A stretch of DNA of 64,000 bases. Origin: JARKQH01 sp964631605. GTDB taxonomy: Bacteria; Verrucomicrobiota; Verrucomicrobiia; Limisphaerales; UBA8199. A program made the position numbers and the translations under genes. Positions within the stretch are counted from its first letter, which is position 1, and each line of letters begins with the position of its first letter. This document shows positions 8,941 to 16,849 of the stretch, in pieces. Under the pieces are notes generated by a model that was not told the origin of the DNA, ran no database searches, and saw only the letters and a program-made list of their open reading frames with translations. The DNA lies in assembly GCA_964631605.1 (NCBI GenBank), contig CAZVYG010000004.1, positions 1 through 64,000 of the forward strand, read 5' to 3'.

Positions 8941-9147
8941 ATGAAGAAGACCAAACGCAAAGAAATTCAGGAAAAGACGCTGCCGGAGCTGCTGGCCGAC
9001 AGCCGCAACCTGCGGCAGGAAATTTTCAACCTCCGGCTGCAGCAGGCCAGCGCCCAGTTGGAAAAACCGGCCCGCCTCCGCACCCTGCGGCGCGATATCG
9101 CCCGCATTGAAACCCAGATTTCCGCGCTGCGCCACAAAGCAGCGTAA
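8941..9147 (+). CDS. rpmC: 50S ribosomal protein L29
   Basis: A 68-residue, all-helical, highly charged L29, found next to the exit tunnel where trigger factor and SRP dock. The family pattern is seen in the first helix (LPELLADSRNLRQEIFNLRLQ) and in the RTLRRDIARIET helix. It lies between rplP and rpsQ in the standard order. Confidence 0.95.
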   Translation: MKKTKRKEIQEKTLPELLADSRNLRQEIFNLRLQQASAQLEKPARLRTLRRDIARIETQISALRHKAA

Positions 9148-9156
9148 CCCATTGCT

Positions 9157-9465
9157 ATGTCTGATTCCGCAACTACACCACCGGCTGCCACCGCCCGCGG
9201 TCACCGCAAGGAGCGTGTCGGCGAGGTCATCTCCAACAAGATGGCCAAAACCATCATTGTCGTTGTCAAACGCCGTTACCCCCACCCCCGCTTCAAGAAG
9301 GTGGTGACGGGCTACAAGAAGTTTTACGCGCACGACGAAAAAAGCGAGGCCCGGCCCGGCGACCGGGTTCGAATCGAGGAAACCCGGCCTTTGTCCAAAA
9401 CCAAACGCTGGCGCCTGGTCGAGGTTGTCGAGCGCGCCGCCGAACTGACCCCGGCAACCGCTTAA
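9157..9465 (+). CDS. rpsQ: 30S ribosomal protein S17
   Basis: A 102-residue S17, a primary 16S rRNA-binding OB-fold protein. The core from about residue 18 is clear: KERVGEVISNKMAKTIIVVV, then RYPHPRFKKVV and the GDRVRIEETRPLSKTKRW segment. About 15 Ala/Thr/Pro-rich residues precede the core and a short tail follows it, so the protein is slightly longer than the usual 80-90 residues. Confidence 0.96.
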   Translation: MSDSATTPPAATARGHRKERVGEVISNKMAKTIIVVVKRRYPHPRFKKVVTGYKKFYAHDEKSEARPGDRVRIEETRPLSKTKRWRLVEVVERAAELTPATA

Positions 9466-9474
9466 GGAGATTCT

Positions 9475-9840
9475 ATGCTACAGGTTCGTTCCATCCTGGA
9501 TGTGGCCGATAATACCGGCGCCAAGCGCGCCGCGGCCATCGGCGTGCTGGGCCGCAACCAGCAGTACGCCCGCATCGGGGACATCATCAAGGCCCACATC
9601 AAGGAAGCCGCCCCGGATGGCACCGTGAAGAAGGGCGATGTGGTGGATGCCGTCGTGGTGCGCACTCGCAATGCGATCCGCCGCGAGGACGGCTCGTATC
9701 TCCGGTTCGACAGCAACGCCATCGTGATTATTGACAAGGAACTCAACCCGCGCGGCACCCGCATCTTCGGACCGGTTGCCCGCGAGTTGCGCGATCTCAA
9801 GTTTATGAAAATTGTCTCCCTGGCGCCCGAGGTCATCTGA
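9475..9840 (+). CDS. rplN: 50S ribosomal protein L14
   Basis: A 121-residue L14 at the subunit interface. Signatures include the start MLQVRSILDVADNTGAKR, the GD.V.AVVVRTRN segment and the FGPVARELRD ending. It has a good AAGGAG ribosome-binding site 7 bases before the ATG, overlapping the end of rpsQ. Confidence 0.97.
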   Translation: MLQVRSILDVADNTGAKRAAAIGVLGRNQQYARIGDIIKAHIKEAAPDGTVKKGDVVDAVVVRTRNAIRREDGSYLRFDSNAIVIIDKELNPRGTRIFGPVARELRDLKFMKIVSLAPEVI

Positions 9841-9869
9841 CCGCGGCGGCAAGGGACTCGAGCAACATT

Positions 9870-10148
9870 ATGCACAGTTTCCACGTGAAGAAAGGCGACG
9901 AAGTGGTCGTCATCGCCGGCGCCGAGAAAGGCAAGCGCGGGCGGGTGATCACTGTTGACGGCAAGAAACAGCGACTCATCGTCGAAGGGGTCCGCATGAT
10001 CAAAAAGCACATGCGCAAAAGCCAGCAATACCCCCAGGGGCAGATCATCGAGCGCGAAGGCTCCATTCACATCTCCAACGTGATGAAGGCCGACCGCTTT
10101 GACGCCCGCGCGGCCAAACGTGGCGCCGCAGCGCCCGCCGCCTCCTAA
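9870..10148 (+). CDS. rplX: 50S ribosomal protein L24
   Basis: A 92-residue L24, an early 23S rRNA assembly protein. The KOW motif is clear at about residues 4-35 (VKKGDEVVVIAGAEKGKRGRV). The KKH..KSQQYPQGQIIEREG..HISNV stretch follows. The last dozen residues are Ala-rich. It lies 29 bases after rplN and 69 bases before rplE. Confidence 0.96.
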   Translation: MHSFHVKKGDEVVVIAGAEKGKRGRVITVDGKKQRLIVEGVRMIKKHMRKSQQYPQGQIIEREGSIHISNVMKADRFDARAAKRGAAAPAAS

Positions 10149-10217
10149 CCCTTGCCCAACCGCCAGCGCATGCGACTCTTGATCCCCAAAGCTCCGGCCC
10201 GGTCCGGAAACTAGCGA

Positions 10218-10763
10218 ATGAAAGCCAGACTTTACCAAAAATACATCAACGAAGTAGTGCCGGCGCTCAAGCAGAAGCGCCAATACACCAACCCCCACCA
10301 GGTGCCGCGCATGGAGAAGATCGTCATCAACATGGGCGTCAGCGCCTCGCTGGAAAAAAGCGCCGTGGATGACGCGGCCAAGGACCTCGCGCTGATCACG
10401 GGGCGCAAGCCGGCCATCAGCAAGTCCCGCCGGAGCATTGCCAATTTCAAACTGCGCCAGGGTCAGCCGGTGGCCTGCCACGTGACGCTGCGGCGCGATG
10501 TGATGTATGAGTTCTTCGACCGCCTGATCGCCACCGCCCTGCCGCGAATTCGCGACTTCCGCGGCCTCTCCTCACGCTCCTTCGACGGGCGCGGCAATTA
10601 CTCGCTGGGGGTCGCCGACCAGACGATTTTCCCGGAGATTGACTTGGACAAGATCAAGCGGCAGCAGGGCATGGATATCACCATTGTGACCACCGCCAAG
10701 AGCGACGACGAGGCGCTGGACCTCCTGAAACTGATGGGCATGCCTTTTGCCGAAGGCCGCTAA
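10218..10763 (+). CDS. rplE: 50S ribosomal protein L5
   Basis: A 181-residue L5, which binds 5S rRNA and contacts P-site tRNA. The family pattern is present throughout: NPHQVPRMEKIVINMGV, the ITGRKPAISKSRRSIANFKLR loop and IFPEIDLDKI...GMDITIVTTA. The 69 bases before it hold no gene and no obvious signal. Confidence 0.97.
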   Translation: MKARLYQKYINEVVPALKQKRQYTNPHQVPRMEKIVINMGVSASLEKSAVDDAAKDLALITGRKPAISKSRRSIANFKLRQGQPVACHVTLRRDVMYEFFDRLIATALPRIRDFRGLSSRSFDGRGNYSLGVADQTIFPEIDLDKIKRQQGMDITIVTTAKSDDEALDLLKLMGMPFAEGR

Positions 10764-10787
10764 GACGCAACTCTTTTTATTCTCATT

Positions 10788-11057
10788 ATGGCCAAAACTG
10801 CATGGATTGAACGCAACAAACGGAAAGCCGAGACGGTCAGGAAATACGCCGCGCTGCGGGCCGAGCTGAAGGCCAAGCGCGATTATGCCGGTCTGGCCAA
10901 GCTCCCCCGTGACGCCAGCCCCGTCCGCGTCGTCAACCGTTGCTCGATGAGCGGTCGCCGCCACGGCTACCTCCGCAAGTTCGGTTGCTCGCGCCTGACT
11001 TTCCGCGAAGCCGCCCTCAGCGGCCTGATCCCCGGCGTCACCAAGGCCAGTTGGTAA
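10788..11057 (+). CDS. rpsN: 30S ribosomal protein S14 (zinc-independent type)
   Basis: An 89-residue S14 of the long form. The core RCSMSGRRHGYLRKFGCSR keeps only two Cys (one before and one after the GRRHGYLRKFG motif), so the four-Cys zinc ribbon of the short form is absent. S14 is a head protein of the small subunit. It lies between rplE and rpsH as usual. Confidence 0.96.
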   Translation: MAKTAWIERNKRKAETVRKYAALRAELKAKRDYAGLAKLPRDASPVRVVNRCSMSGRRHGYLRKFGCSRLTFREAALSGLIPGVTKASW

Positions 11058-11062
11058 TTCCT

Positions 11063-11449
11063 ATGAACGATCCGATTTCCGACATGCTCACCCGCATCCG
11101 CAACGCCCAGCGCGCGTTGCTCCCGACCGTGGAGGTTCCCCACTCCAGGCTCAAGGAAAGCATTGCGGGCATTCTCAAGCGCGAGGGTTACATCGCTGAT
11201 GCCGCCGTCGAAGGCAGCAATGTCAAAACGCTGAAACTGCGCCTCAAATACCAGGGCAAGCGCGGGATCATTGAAGGCCTGCGCCGCATCAGCCGCCCCG
11301 GCCTCCGCCGCTATGTGGGAGTTGACGAGATTCCCCGCGTCCGCGGCGGACTTGGCATCGCGATTCTCTCCACCTCGGAAGGTATTCTGAGCGGAACTCA
11401 GGCCCGCAAGAAAAACCTGGGCGGTGAGCTGATCTGCTATATCTGGTGA
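11063..11449 (+). CDS. rpsH: 30S ribosomal protein S8
   Basis: A 128-residue S8, a primary 16S rRNA binder. The start chosen is the ATG at 11063, 5 bases after the rpsN stop, because MNDPISDMLTRIRNAQ is the conserved S8 N-terminus. The frame is open further upstream inside rpsN, but that part is not S8-like. The C-terminal motif STSEGILSGTQARKKNLGGE matches the rRNA-binding STS..G..T...A signature. Confidence 0.97.
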   Translation: MNDPISDMLTRIRNAQRALLPTVEVPHSRLKESIAGILKREGYIADAAVEGSNVKTLKLRLKYQGKRGIIEGLRRISRPGLRRYVGVDEIPRVRGGLGIAILSTSEGILSGTQARKKNLGGELICYIW

Positions 11450-11490
11450 TTTGCGCCCAGTTTTGAACACTTAACTCGTTTTTATCCAAC

Positions 11491-12027
11491 ATGTCACGCA
11501 TCGGCAAACAACCCATCGTCCTCCCGCCCAAGGTCAAGGTGGACGTGAAAGGGCAACAGGTGCTGGTCGAGGGGCCCAAGGGCAAACTCAACTGGCAGCT
11601 TCCTCCCCGCACCAGCGCCAAGGTCGAGGGCGGCAAGGTGATCATCTCCCGCCAGGGTGAGGACGCCCAGGCCAAGGCCCTCCACGGCCTGAGCCGCGCC
11701 CTGGTCAACAACATGGTGCGCGGAGTCACCGAGGGCTTTGTGAAGAAGCTCGAAATTCATGGCGTCGGCTTCAAAGCCGCCGTTCAGGGCAATACCGTCA
11801 ACCTTAACCTCGGGTATTCGCACCCCATCAATTACCCCATTCCCGCCCAGATCAAAGTCACGGTTGAGGAGAATACCAAGCTCACCATCGAAGGGCCGGA
11901 CCGCCAGGTGGTGGGCCAGGTGGCAGCGGAGCTGCGCAGCTTCTACCCGCCCGAACCTTACAAGGGCAAAGGTGTGCGTTACAGCGACGAGCGGGTCCAG
12001 CGTAAGGAAGGCAAGACCGTTCAATAA
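11491..12027 (+). CDS. rplF: 50S ribosomal protein L6
   Basis: A 178-residue L6 with two duplicated alpha/beta domains, located near the sarcin-ricin loop. It begins MSRIGKQPIVLP and ends with the family signature RS..PPEPYKGKGVRYSDE. It sits between rpsH and rplR with gaps of 41 and 47 bases. Confidence 0.97.
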   Translation: MSRIGKQPIVLPPKVKVDVKGQQVLVEGPKGKLNWQLPPRTSAKVEGGKVIISRQGEDAQAKALHGLSRALVNNMVRGVTEGFVKKLEIHGVGFKAAVQGNTVNLNLGYSHPINYPIPAQIKVTVEENTKLTIEGPDRQVVGQVAAELRSFYPPEPYKGKGVRYSDERVQRKEGKTVQ

Positions 12028-12074
12028 TCGTCCACAAGCATTTTGATACACGGCCAAGACCGTGTTCACCGAAA

Positions 12075-12440
12075 ATGAGAACTGAGCAGAAACAAAAACT
12101 GGCCTTGCGGCGCCGCTGGCGGGTTCGCAAGAAAATCAGCGGCACCCGCCAACGACCCCGCATGTCGGTGTGCTTTACCAACAAGAATATCCACGTCCAG
12201 TTCATTGATGACGAGGCCGGGGTGACTCTTGCCGCTGCGTCCACCCTCAGCAAGGCCACGCCCGATCGCGACAAGCTCGCGGCCAATGTCGCCAGTGCCA
12301 AGGTCATCGGAACCTTGGCGGCCCAGGCGGCCAAAGAGAAGGGGATCACTGAAATTGTATTCGACCGCGGCAGCGCCCGCTACCACGGCAAGGTCAAGGC
12401 GCTCGCCGAGGCCGCCCGCGAAGCGGGACTAAAATTCTGA
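12075..12440 (+). CDS. rplR: 50S ribosomal protein L18
   Basis: A 121-residue L18, one of the 5S rRNA-binding proteins. The basic N-terminus (RRRWRVRKKISGTRQRPRMSV) is followed by the alpha/beta core with NIHVQFIDD and the conserved FDRGSARYHGKVKALAEAAREAGL ending. rpsE follows after 6 bases. Confidence 0.97.
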   Translation: MRTEQKQKLALRRRWRVRKKISGTRQRPRMSVCFTNKNIHVQFIDDEAGVTLAAASTLSKATPDRDKLAANVASAKVIGTLAAQAAKEKGITEIVFDRGSARYHGKVKALAEAAREAGLKF

Positions 12441-12446
12441 CGTCAA

Positions 12447-13151
12447 ATGGAGAACGATACCAATATCCACCCGGAAGACACGAACCTCGAAACGGAGGAG
12501 CAGGCTCTGGCCCCGGAGCCCCAACCCGTCCAGCAGCGCGCGCCCCGTGGCGCAGGACGTTCCCGCCGCCCCCGCACCCTAGCCCCGGACAGTGAATCCG
12601 GTGAGGGCGGGGGGCAGGAGCTCACGGAAAAAGTCGTCTTCATTAACCGGTCCGCCAAAGTCGTCAAGGGCGGTCGCCGCTTTAACTTCAGCGCCCTCGT
12701 GGTCGTGGGAGACAAACGCGGCCGCGTTGGGGTGGGCCTCGGCAAGGCAGGGGAGGTCGCCGATGCCATTCGCAAAGGTGGCGAGTCGGCGCGCAGCCAG
12801 ATGATGGAGGTCTCCCTGCGGGAGGGCACGATTCCGCACGAGGTGTTCTCGCGCTATTGCGGCGCCAAGGTGCTGCTTCGTCCGGCCTCCCCGGGCACGG
12901 GGATTATCGCGGGCAAAACCGTCCGCGCGGTGCTTGAATCCGCCGGGGTCAAGGACGTGCTGAGCAAGTCGCTCGGCTCCAAGAACGCGGCCAACGTCGT
13001 GAAGGCGACCCTCAACGCCTTGTTGAGCTTGCGCCTGCGGGAAAGCATCTACAGTGACCGCGGCCTCGAGATCAAGAAAGCTCCGCCTGTGCCCGCCGCT
13101 CAACCCGCACCCGCCCCTGTGGCGGAAAGCCAACCCGCACCTGCAGCCTGA
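12447..13151 (+). CDS. rpsE: 30S ribosomal protein S5 with long N- and C-terminal tails
   Basis: S5 shapes the mRNA entry site and decoding accuracy. The conserved core begins near residue 58 (LTEKVVFINRSAKVVKGGRR) and runs through the GKAGEV...IRKG and GTGIIAG motifs to about residue 210. At 234 residues it is much longer than the usual 165-170. An acidic-to-Pro/Arg-rich extension precedes the core and a Pro/Ala tail follows it. rplO starts 6 bases later, so no rpmD (L30) lies between them. Confidence 0.95.
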   Translation: MENDTNIHPEDTNLETEEQALAPEPQPVQQRAPRGAGRSRRPRTLAPDSESGEGGGQELTEKVVFINRSAKVVKGGRRFNFSALVVVGDKRGRVGVGLGKAGEVADAIRKGGESARSQMMEVSLREGTIPHEVFSRYCGAKVLLRPASPGTGIIAGKTVRAVLESAGVKDVLSKSLGSKNAANVVKATLNALLSLRLRESIYSDRGLEIKKAPPVPAAQPAPAPVAESQPAPAA

Positions 13152-13157
13152 TTTCTT

Positions 13158-13631
13158 ATGCGTTTACACGATCTCAAACCTCGTCCGGGAGCCAAACATC
13201 GCCGCAAGCGCTTGGGCTCGGGTGAGTCCAGCGGCCACGGCAAGACCAGCGGCCGGGGCGGCAAAGGCCAGACCGCCCGCTCGGGCAGCTCCATTCGCAT
13301 CGGGTTCGAAGGCGGCCAGATGCCGCTCATTCGCCGAATCCCCAAGCGCGGGTTCAATAACGCGCGCCATGCGACCCGCTATCTGCCGGTTAACTTGGAA
13401 GACCTCAACCGCTTCGAAGACGGTGCCCGGGTGGACGAAGCCGCCCTGCGGAGCCTGGGGTTGGCCAACGGCCGGGCCGACGGTATCAAAATCCTGGGCC
13501 AGGGCGAGCTGACTCGGAAACTGTCGGTTGCGGCTCATGCGTTCAGCGCCTCCGCCCGCGCCAAGATTGAAGCCAAAGGTGGCACTTGCGAAGTCGTAAG
13601 TTCCAACCCGGCTCAAACTCCGCAGTCCTGA
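13158..13631 (+). CDS. rplO: 50S ribosomal protein L15
   Basis: A 157-residue L15. It begins MRLHDLKPRPGAKHRRKRLG and carries the Gly-rich extended arm (GSGESSGHGKTSGRGGKGQTAR, residues about 22-43) that penetrates 23S rRNA. The globular C-terminal half has GFEGGQMPLIRRIPKRGF. It directly follows rpsE and precedes secY, the usual order apart from the missing rpmD. Confidence 0.96.
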   Translation: MRLHDLKPRPGAKHRRKRLGSGESSGHGKTSGRGGKGQTARSGSSIRIGFEGGQMPLIRRIPKRGFNNARHATRYLPVNLEDLNRFEDGARVDEAALRSLGLANGRADGIKILGQGELTRKLSVAAHAFSASARAKIEAKGGTCEVVSSNPAQTPQS

Positions 13632-13721
13632 GCTTGTGATGTCCCGCATCCCTACTGACTCTAAAGCCCGGCTTGCCGGCGGCTCCACCCACCGCTGCTG
13701 CGCCCCGTGGCCCAACTGACC

Positions 13722-15134
13722 ATGCTCGCCGCCATTGCCAACACTTTCAGCAACTGCTTCAAGATTCCCGAACTGAAGTCGCGGATTATCTTCACCCTCA
13801 TGGTGCTGGCCATCTGCCGGCTGGAGGCGGTGATTACGGTTCCCGGGCTCAATGGCGCGGCCTTGGCGGAATTCTTCCGCCAAAACACGGCCAGCGGCTC
13901 GTCCGTGCTGGGAATGTACAGCCTCTTCACCGGGGGCGCCCTCGAACACTGCGCGATCGGCGCCTTGGGCATCATGCCTTACATCAGCGCCACCATCATC
14001 ATTCAATTGCTGACCGCCGTTGTGCCAACCCTCAGCAAGCTCGTTCGCGAAGAGGGCGGTCGCACCAAGATCATTCAGTACGGCCGCTATCTCACCGTCC
14101 TGCTTTGCCTGGGACAGGGCTTTGTTCTGGCGCTGGGTTGGGAACGTCCCGAACAGATTTTCGGCCAGGGCATCGGCCGCCTGGTTCTCTATCCGGACGA
14201 TTGGCTGTGGTGGTACCGTATCCAGACCACGATTATCCTCACCACGGGCACCATGCTGCTGATGTGGCTGGGCGAGCAGATCACCGAACGAGGGATTGGC
14301 AACGGTGTTTCCCTGGTCATCACCATTGGCATTCTCGCCCGCCTGCCCCAGGCGGTGGTGGCTCTGAAAGATATGTTCTTCCCGGGCGGCGGCATCGAAG
14401 CCCGGTTCAACTTTGGCCATGCCATCGCCTTGGTTCTCCTGCTGGCCGGTGTCATCGCCGGGGTTATCGCCATCACTCAGGCCCAGCGCAAGGTGCCGGT
14501 GCAATACGCCCAGCGTGCCGTTGGCCGCAAGGTTTACTCCGGCGGCACCAGTTTCATGCCGCTGCGCGTCAACTACTCCGGCGTCATGCCCATCATCTTC
14601 GCCCAGGCTATCCTGATGTTTCCTCAAAAAATCTTCCTATTTCTCGGGCAAACCCTGAGCGATGTCGAGAATCCCGCGGCCAAATTCTTCTCGGAACTTT
14701 TCCGTAAAATGGCGGTGAACCTCGCCGAGGGTGCCTTGCTTTACATTATCATTTACTCGCTGATGATCCTGTTCTTCTCCTACTTCTGGGTCGCAACGCA
14801 GTTCAACGAGCTCCAGATTGCCGACGACCTCAAGAAGAACGGCGGTTATATTCCTGGGGTTCGCCCCGGCCAGGCGACCAGCGATTACCTCCACAACGCC
14901 ATGAGTCGCATCACGCTGGCCGGCGCGATCTTCCTCACGGTCATTGCCGTGATTCCCATTTTGCTTTATGCGGAGCTGCAGATTCCCTACCCGGTGGCCA
15001 CGTTCTTCGGGGGTACCAGCATGCTGATTCTGGTTGGCGTGCTGCTGGATACCATGCGGCAAATGGAGACGCACTTGCTGATGCGCCATTATGACGGTTT
15101 CCTGAAGAAGGGCCGTCTCCGCGGCCGGTTTTAG
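13722..15134 (+). CDS. secY: Preprotein translocase subunit SecY
   Basis: SecY forms the protein-conducting channel of the inner membrane. Ten transmembrane segments can be traced. The family signatures TVPGLNG, LGIMPYISATIIIQLLTAVVP, GG..FMPLRVNYSGVMPIIFAQA and RPGQATSDYL are present. The ATG at 13722 (MLAAIANTF) gives 470 residues and a normal N-terminus; an in-frame GTG at 13707 would add five residues. No adk gene follows, whereas adk often separates secY and map. Confidence 0.95.
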   Translation: MLAAIANTFSNCFKIPELKSRIIFTLMVLAICRLEAVITVPGLNGAALAEFFRQNTASGSSVLGMYSLFTGGALEHCAIGALGIMPYISATIIIQLLTAVVPTLSKLVREEGGRTKIIQYGRYLTVLLCLGQGFVLALGWERPEQIFGQGIGRLVLYPDDWLWWYRIQTTIILTTGTMLLMWLGEQITERGIGNGVSLVITIGILARLPQAVVALKDMFFPGGGIEARFNFGHAIALVLLLAGVIAGVIAITQAQRKVPVQYAQRAVGRKVYSGGTSFMPLRVNYSGVMPIIFAQAILMFPQKIFLFLGQTLSDVENPAAKFFSELFRKMAVNLAEGALLYIIIYSLMILFFSYFWVATQFNELQIADDLKKNGGYIPGVRPGQATSDYLHNAMSRITLAGAIFLTVIAVIPILLYAELQIPYPVATFFGGTSMLILVGVLLDTMRQMETHLLMRHYDGFLKKGRLRGRF

Positions 15135-15245
15135 TTTTGTTCTTTGTCTCTTTAACCTGATCGTGCGGGGCAAAATGGGCTCGAATCTTTGCCAAATCGG
15201 GTGTAGATTGTCCCAAGTGGGATGTTGCCCGGTCGGACTGTTTTA

Positions 15246-16028
15246 ATGCCGATGATTATTATCAAAACGGACCGCGATCTGGAGGCGATGCGCCCCGCCT
15301 GTGCGGTGGCCGGCACCGTCTTGGACGAGGTTGCGGCTTTCATCAAACCCGGTGTTACCACCGCCGAGGTGGATGCTTTTGCCGCTTCTCGCATCAAGCA
15401 CTACGGTGCCAGGAGTGCTTTCTTGGGATACCGAAAGTATCCCTGCCAGATATGCATTTCGGTCAATGACCAAGTGGTTCATGGCTTGGCCGGCCCGCGG
15501 CAGTTGCGCTTCGGTGACATTGTAAGTCTCGATGTCGGAGTCGTTTACAATGGATTCATTGGTGACACTGCCCGAACAGTGGCGGTGGGCGGGTGCGACT
15601 TGGCAGCCCAGCGGCTGATGGATGTCTGCGAAAAAGCCCTTTATGAGGGTATCGGGCAGGCCGTTGCGGGAAACCGGGTCGTGGATATCTCGCGTGCCAT
15701 TCAGAAGTATGTGGAAGGCAACGGGTTCAGCGTTGTCCGCGAGTTCGTTGGCCACGGCGTTGGCCGCTCGATGCATGAAGAACCGCAGGTGCCGAATTTT
15801 GTGGATGGCAAATCCTCACCCCGTCTGCGGGCGGGGATGACGATCGCCATCGAGCCGATGATTAACGCCGGATCGCCCGGTGTAAAAATCTTGAATGATG
15901 GCTGGACAGTTGTCACTCAAGATGGTTCATTATCGGCCCATTTCGAGCATACGGTCCTGATCACGGAAACCGAACCGGAGATTTTGACATGTCCGTCGCG
16001 AATACCTTCATCGTTGAAGGCATCGTGA
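15246..16028 (+). CDS. map: Methionine aminopeptidase type I
   Basis: A 260-residue enzyme that removes the initiator methionine. The pita-bread metal ligands are visible: Asp in SLDVGVVYNG, Asp in GDTARTV, His in GHGVGRSMHEEP, Glu in IAIEPMI and Glu in FEHTVLIT. The start is the ATG at 15246, with MIIIKTDRDLEAMR shortly after; the upstream in-frame codons are not family-like. The last 40 bases overlap infA in another frame, so the two are likely translationally coupled. Confidence 0.95.
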   Translation: MPMIIIKTDRDLEAMRPACAVAGTVLDEVAAFIKPGVTTAEVDAFAASRIKHYGARSAFLGYRKYPCQICISVNDQVVHGLAGPRQLRFGDIVSLDVGVVYNGFIGDTARTVAVGGCDLAAQRLMDVCEKALYEGIGQAVAGNRVVDISRAIQKYVEGNGFSVVREFVGHGVGRSMHEEPQVPNFVDGKSSPRLRAGMTIAIEPMINAGSPGVKILNDGWTVVTQDGSLSAHFEHTVLITETEPEILTCPSRIPSSLKAS

Positions 16029-16252
16029 AGGCTGCGCTCCCAAATGGGACTTGGCAGGTCGAGTTGCCGAATGGACATCAGGTGATCGGGTATGTGCCGG
16101 GACGAGTCCGGCGGGCGACCATAAGCCTGCAGCCCGGCGAACAGGTGAAGTTGGAATTGTCGTCCTACGACTTGTCAGAGGGACGCATTCTGGTGAGAGA
16201 ACCGAATCGGTCCGAGAGGGGCGCTTCAGAGGCCGCCCCGGGCCGGCAATAG
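15989..16252 (+). CDS. infA: Translation initiation factor IF-1
   Basis: An 87-residue OB-fold protein that occupies the ribosomal A site during initiation. FIVEGIVKAALPNGTWQVEL, the GHQVIGYVPG loop and LSSYDLSEGRI match IF-1 closely. The body is about 72 residues; a charged tail of about 15 residues extends it. Its start lies inside the 3' end of map (40-base overlap). rpmJ follows after 11 bases. Confidence 0.9.
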   Translation: MSVANTFIVEGIVKAALPNGTWQVELPNGHQVIGYVPGRVRRATISLQPGEQVKLELSSYDLSEGRILVREPNRSERGASEAAPGRQ

Positions 16253-16263
16253 AGATTTGATTT

Positions 16264-16377
16264 ATGAAAGTTCGCGCATCCGTTAAGAAACTTTGCGAAA
16301 ATTGCAAAATCATCCGGCGCAAGGGCGTCATCCGGGTGATTTGCACCAACGCCCGCCACAAACAACGGCAAGGGTAG
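16264..16377 (+). CDS. rpmJ: 50S ribosomal protein L36
   Basis: A 37-residue protein starting MKVRASVKKLCENCKIIRR and ending at the TAG at 16375. The zinc-ribbon ligands Cys11, Cys14, Cys27 and His32 are all present, so this is the zinc-binding form. The order infA-rpmJ-rpsM-rpsK-rpsD-rpoA-rplQ is canonical. Confidence 0.95.
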   Translation: MKVRASVKKLCENCKIIRRKGVIRVICTNARHKQRQG

Positions 16378-16416
16378 GGGCGGCGCGCGGCTTGAGAGAA
16401 TTATAGCTAACGAATT

Positions 16417-16812
16417 ATGGCTCGTATCATTGGTGTTGAAGTTCCGCCGAACAAGCGCATTGACATTGCCTTGCGCTACATCTACGGCATTGGCCCCAGC
16501 AACTCTCGGGAAATCCTCCAGCGCGCGAACATAGATCCCAGCATCCGCGCCAAGGACCTGACCGAACAGCAGTTGTCCCAAATCGTCCACGCCATCCAGG
16601 ACGGCAAGTATGTCATCGAGGGCGATCTCCGCCGCGAAATCGGCATGAACCTCAAGCGCCTCCAGGGCATCAAGTGTTACCGCGGCATCCGCCACCTCCG
16701 CGGCCTGCCCGTCCGCGGCCAGCGCACCCAGACCAATGCGCGCACGCGCAAAGGACCGCGCAAGACGGTGGGCGTTGTTCGCAATCCTGCCGCCAAGACT
16801 GGTATCCATTGA
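16417..16812 (+). CDS. rpsM: 30S ribosomal protein S13
   Basis: A 131-residue S13, which bridges the small-subunit head to the 50S subunit and contacts P-site tRNA. It starts MARIIGVEVPPNKRIDIALRY. The C-terminal signature RGIRHLRGLPVRGQRTQTNARTRKG is intact and followed by the usual basic tail. Confidence 0.97.
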   Translation: MARIIGVEVPPNKRIDIALRYIYGIGPSNSREILQRANIDPSIRAKDLTEQQLSQIVHAIQDGKYVIEGDLRREIGMNLKRLQGIKCYRGIRHLRGLPVRGQRTQTNARTRKGPRKTVGVVRNPAAKTGIH

Positions 16813-16849
16813 TCGGGCGCCAAACCTAAACTCCTATTTTTGATTGAAC

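Noticed and set aside
13164..14627. 487-codon open frame on the minus strand
   Set aside because: Antisense to rplO and secY; a shadow of conserved genes.
15135..15245. Separate promoter for map between secY and map
   Set aside because: A TTGCCA and a TAGATT are present, but only nine bases apart, too close for a sigma-70 promoter.
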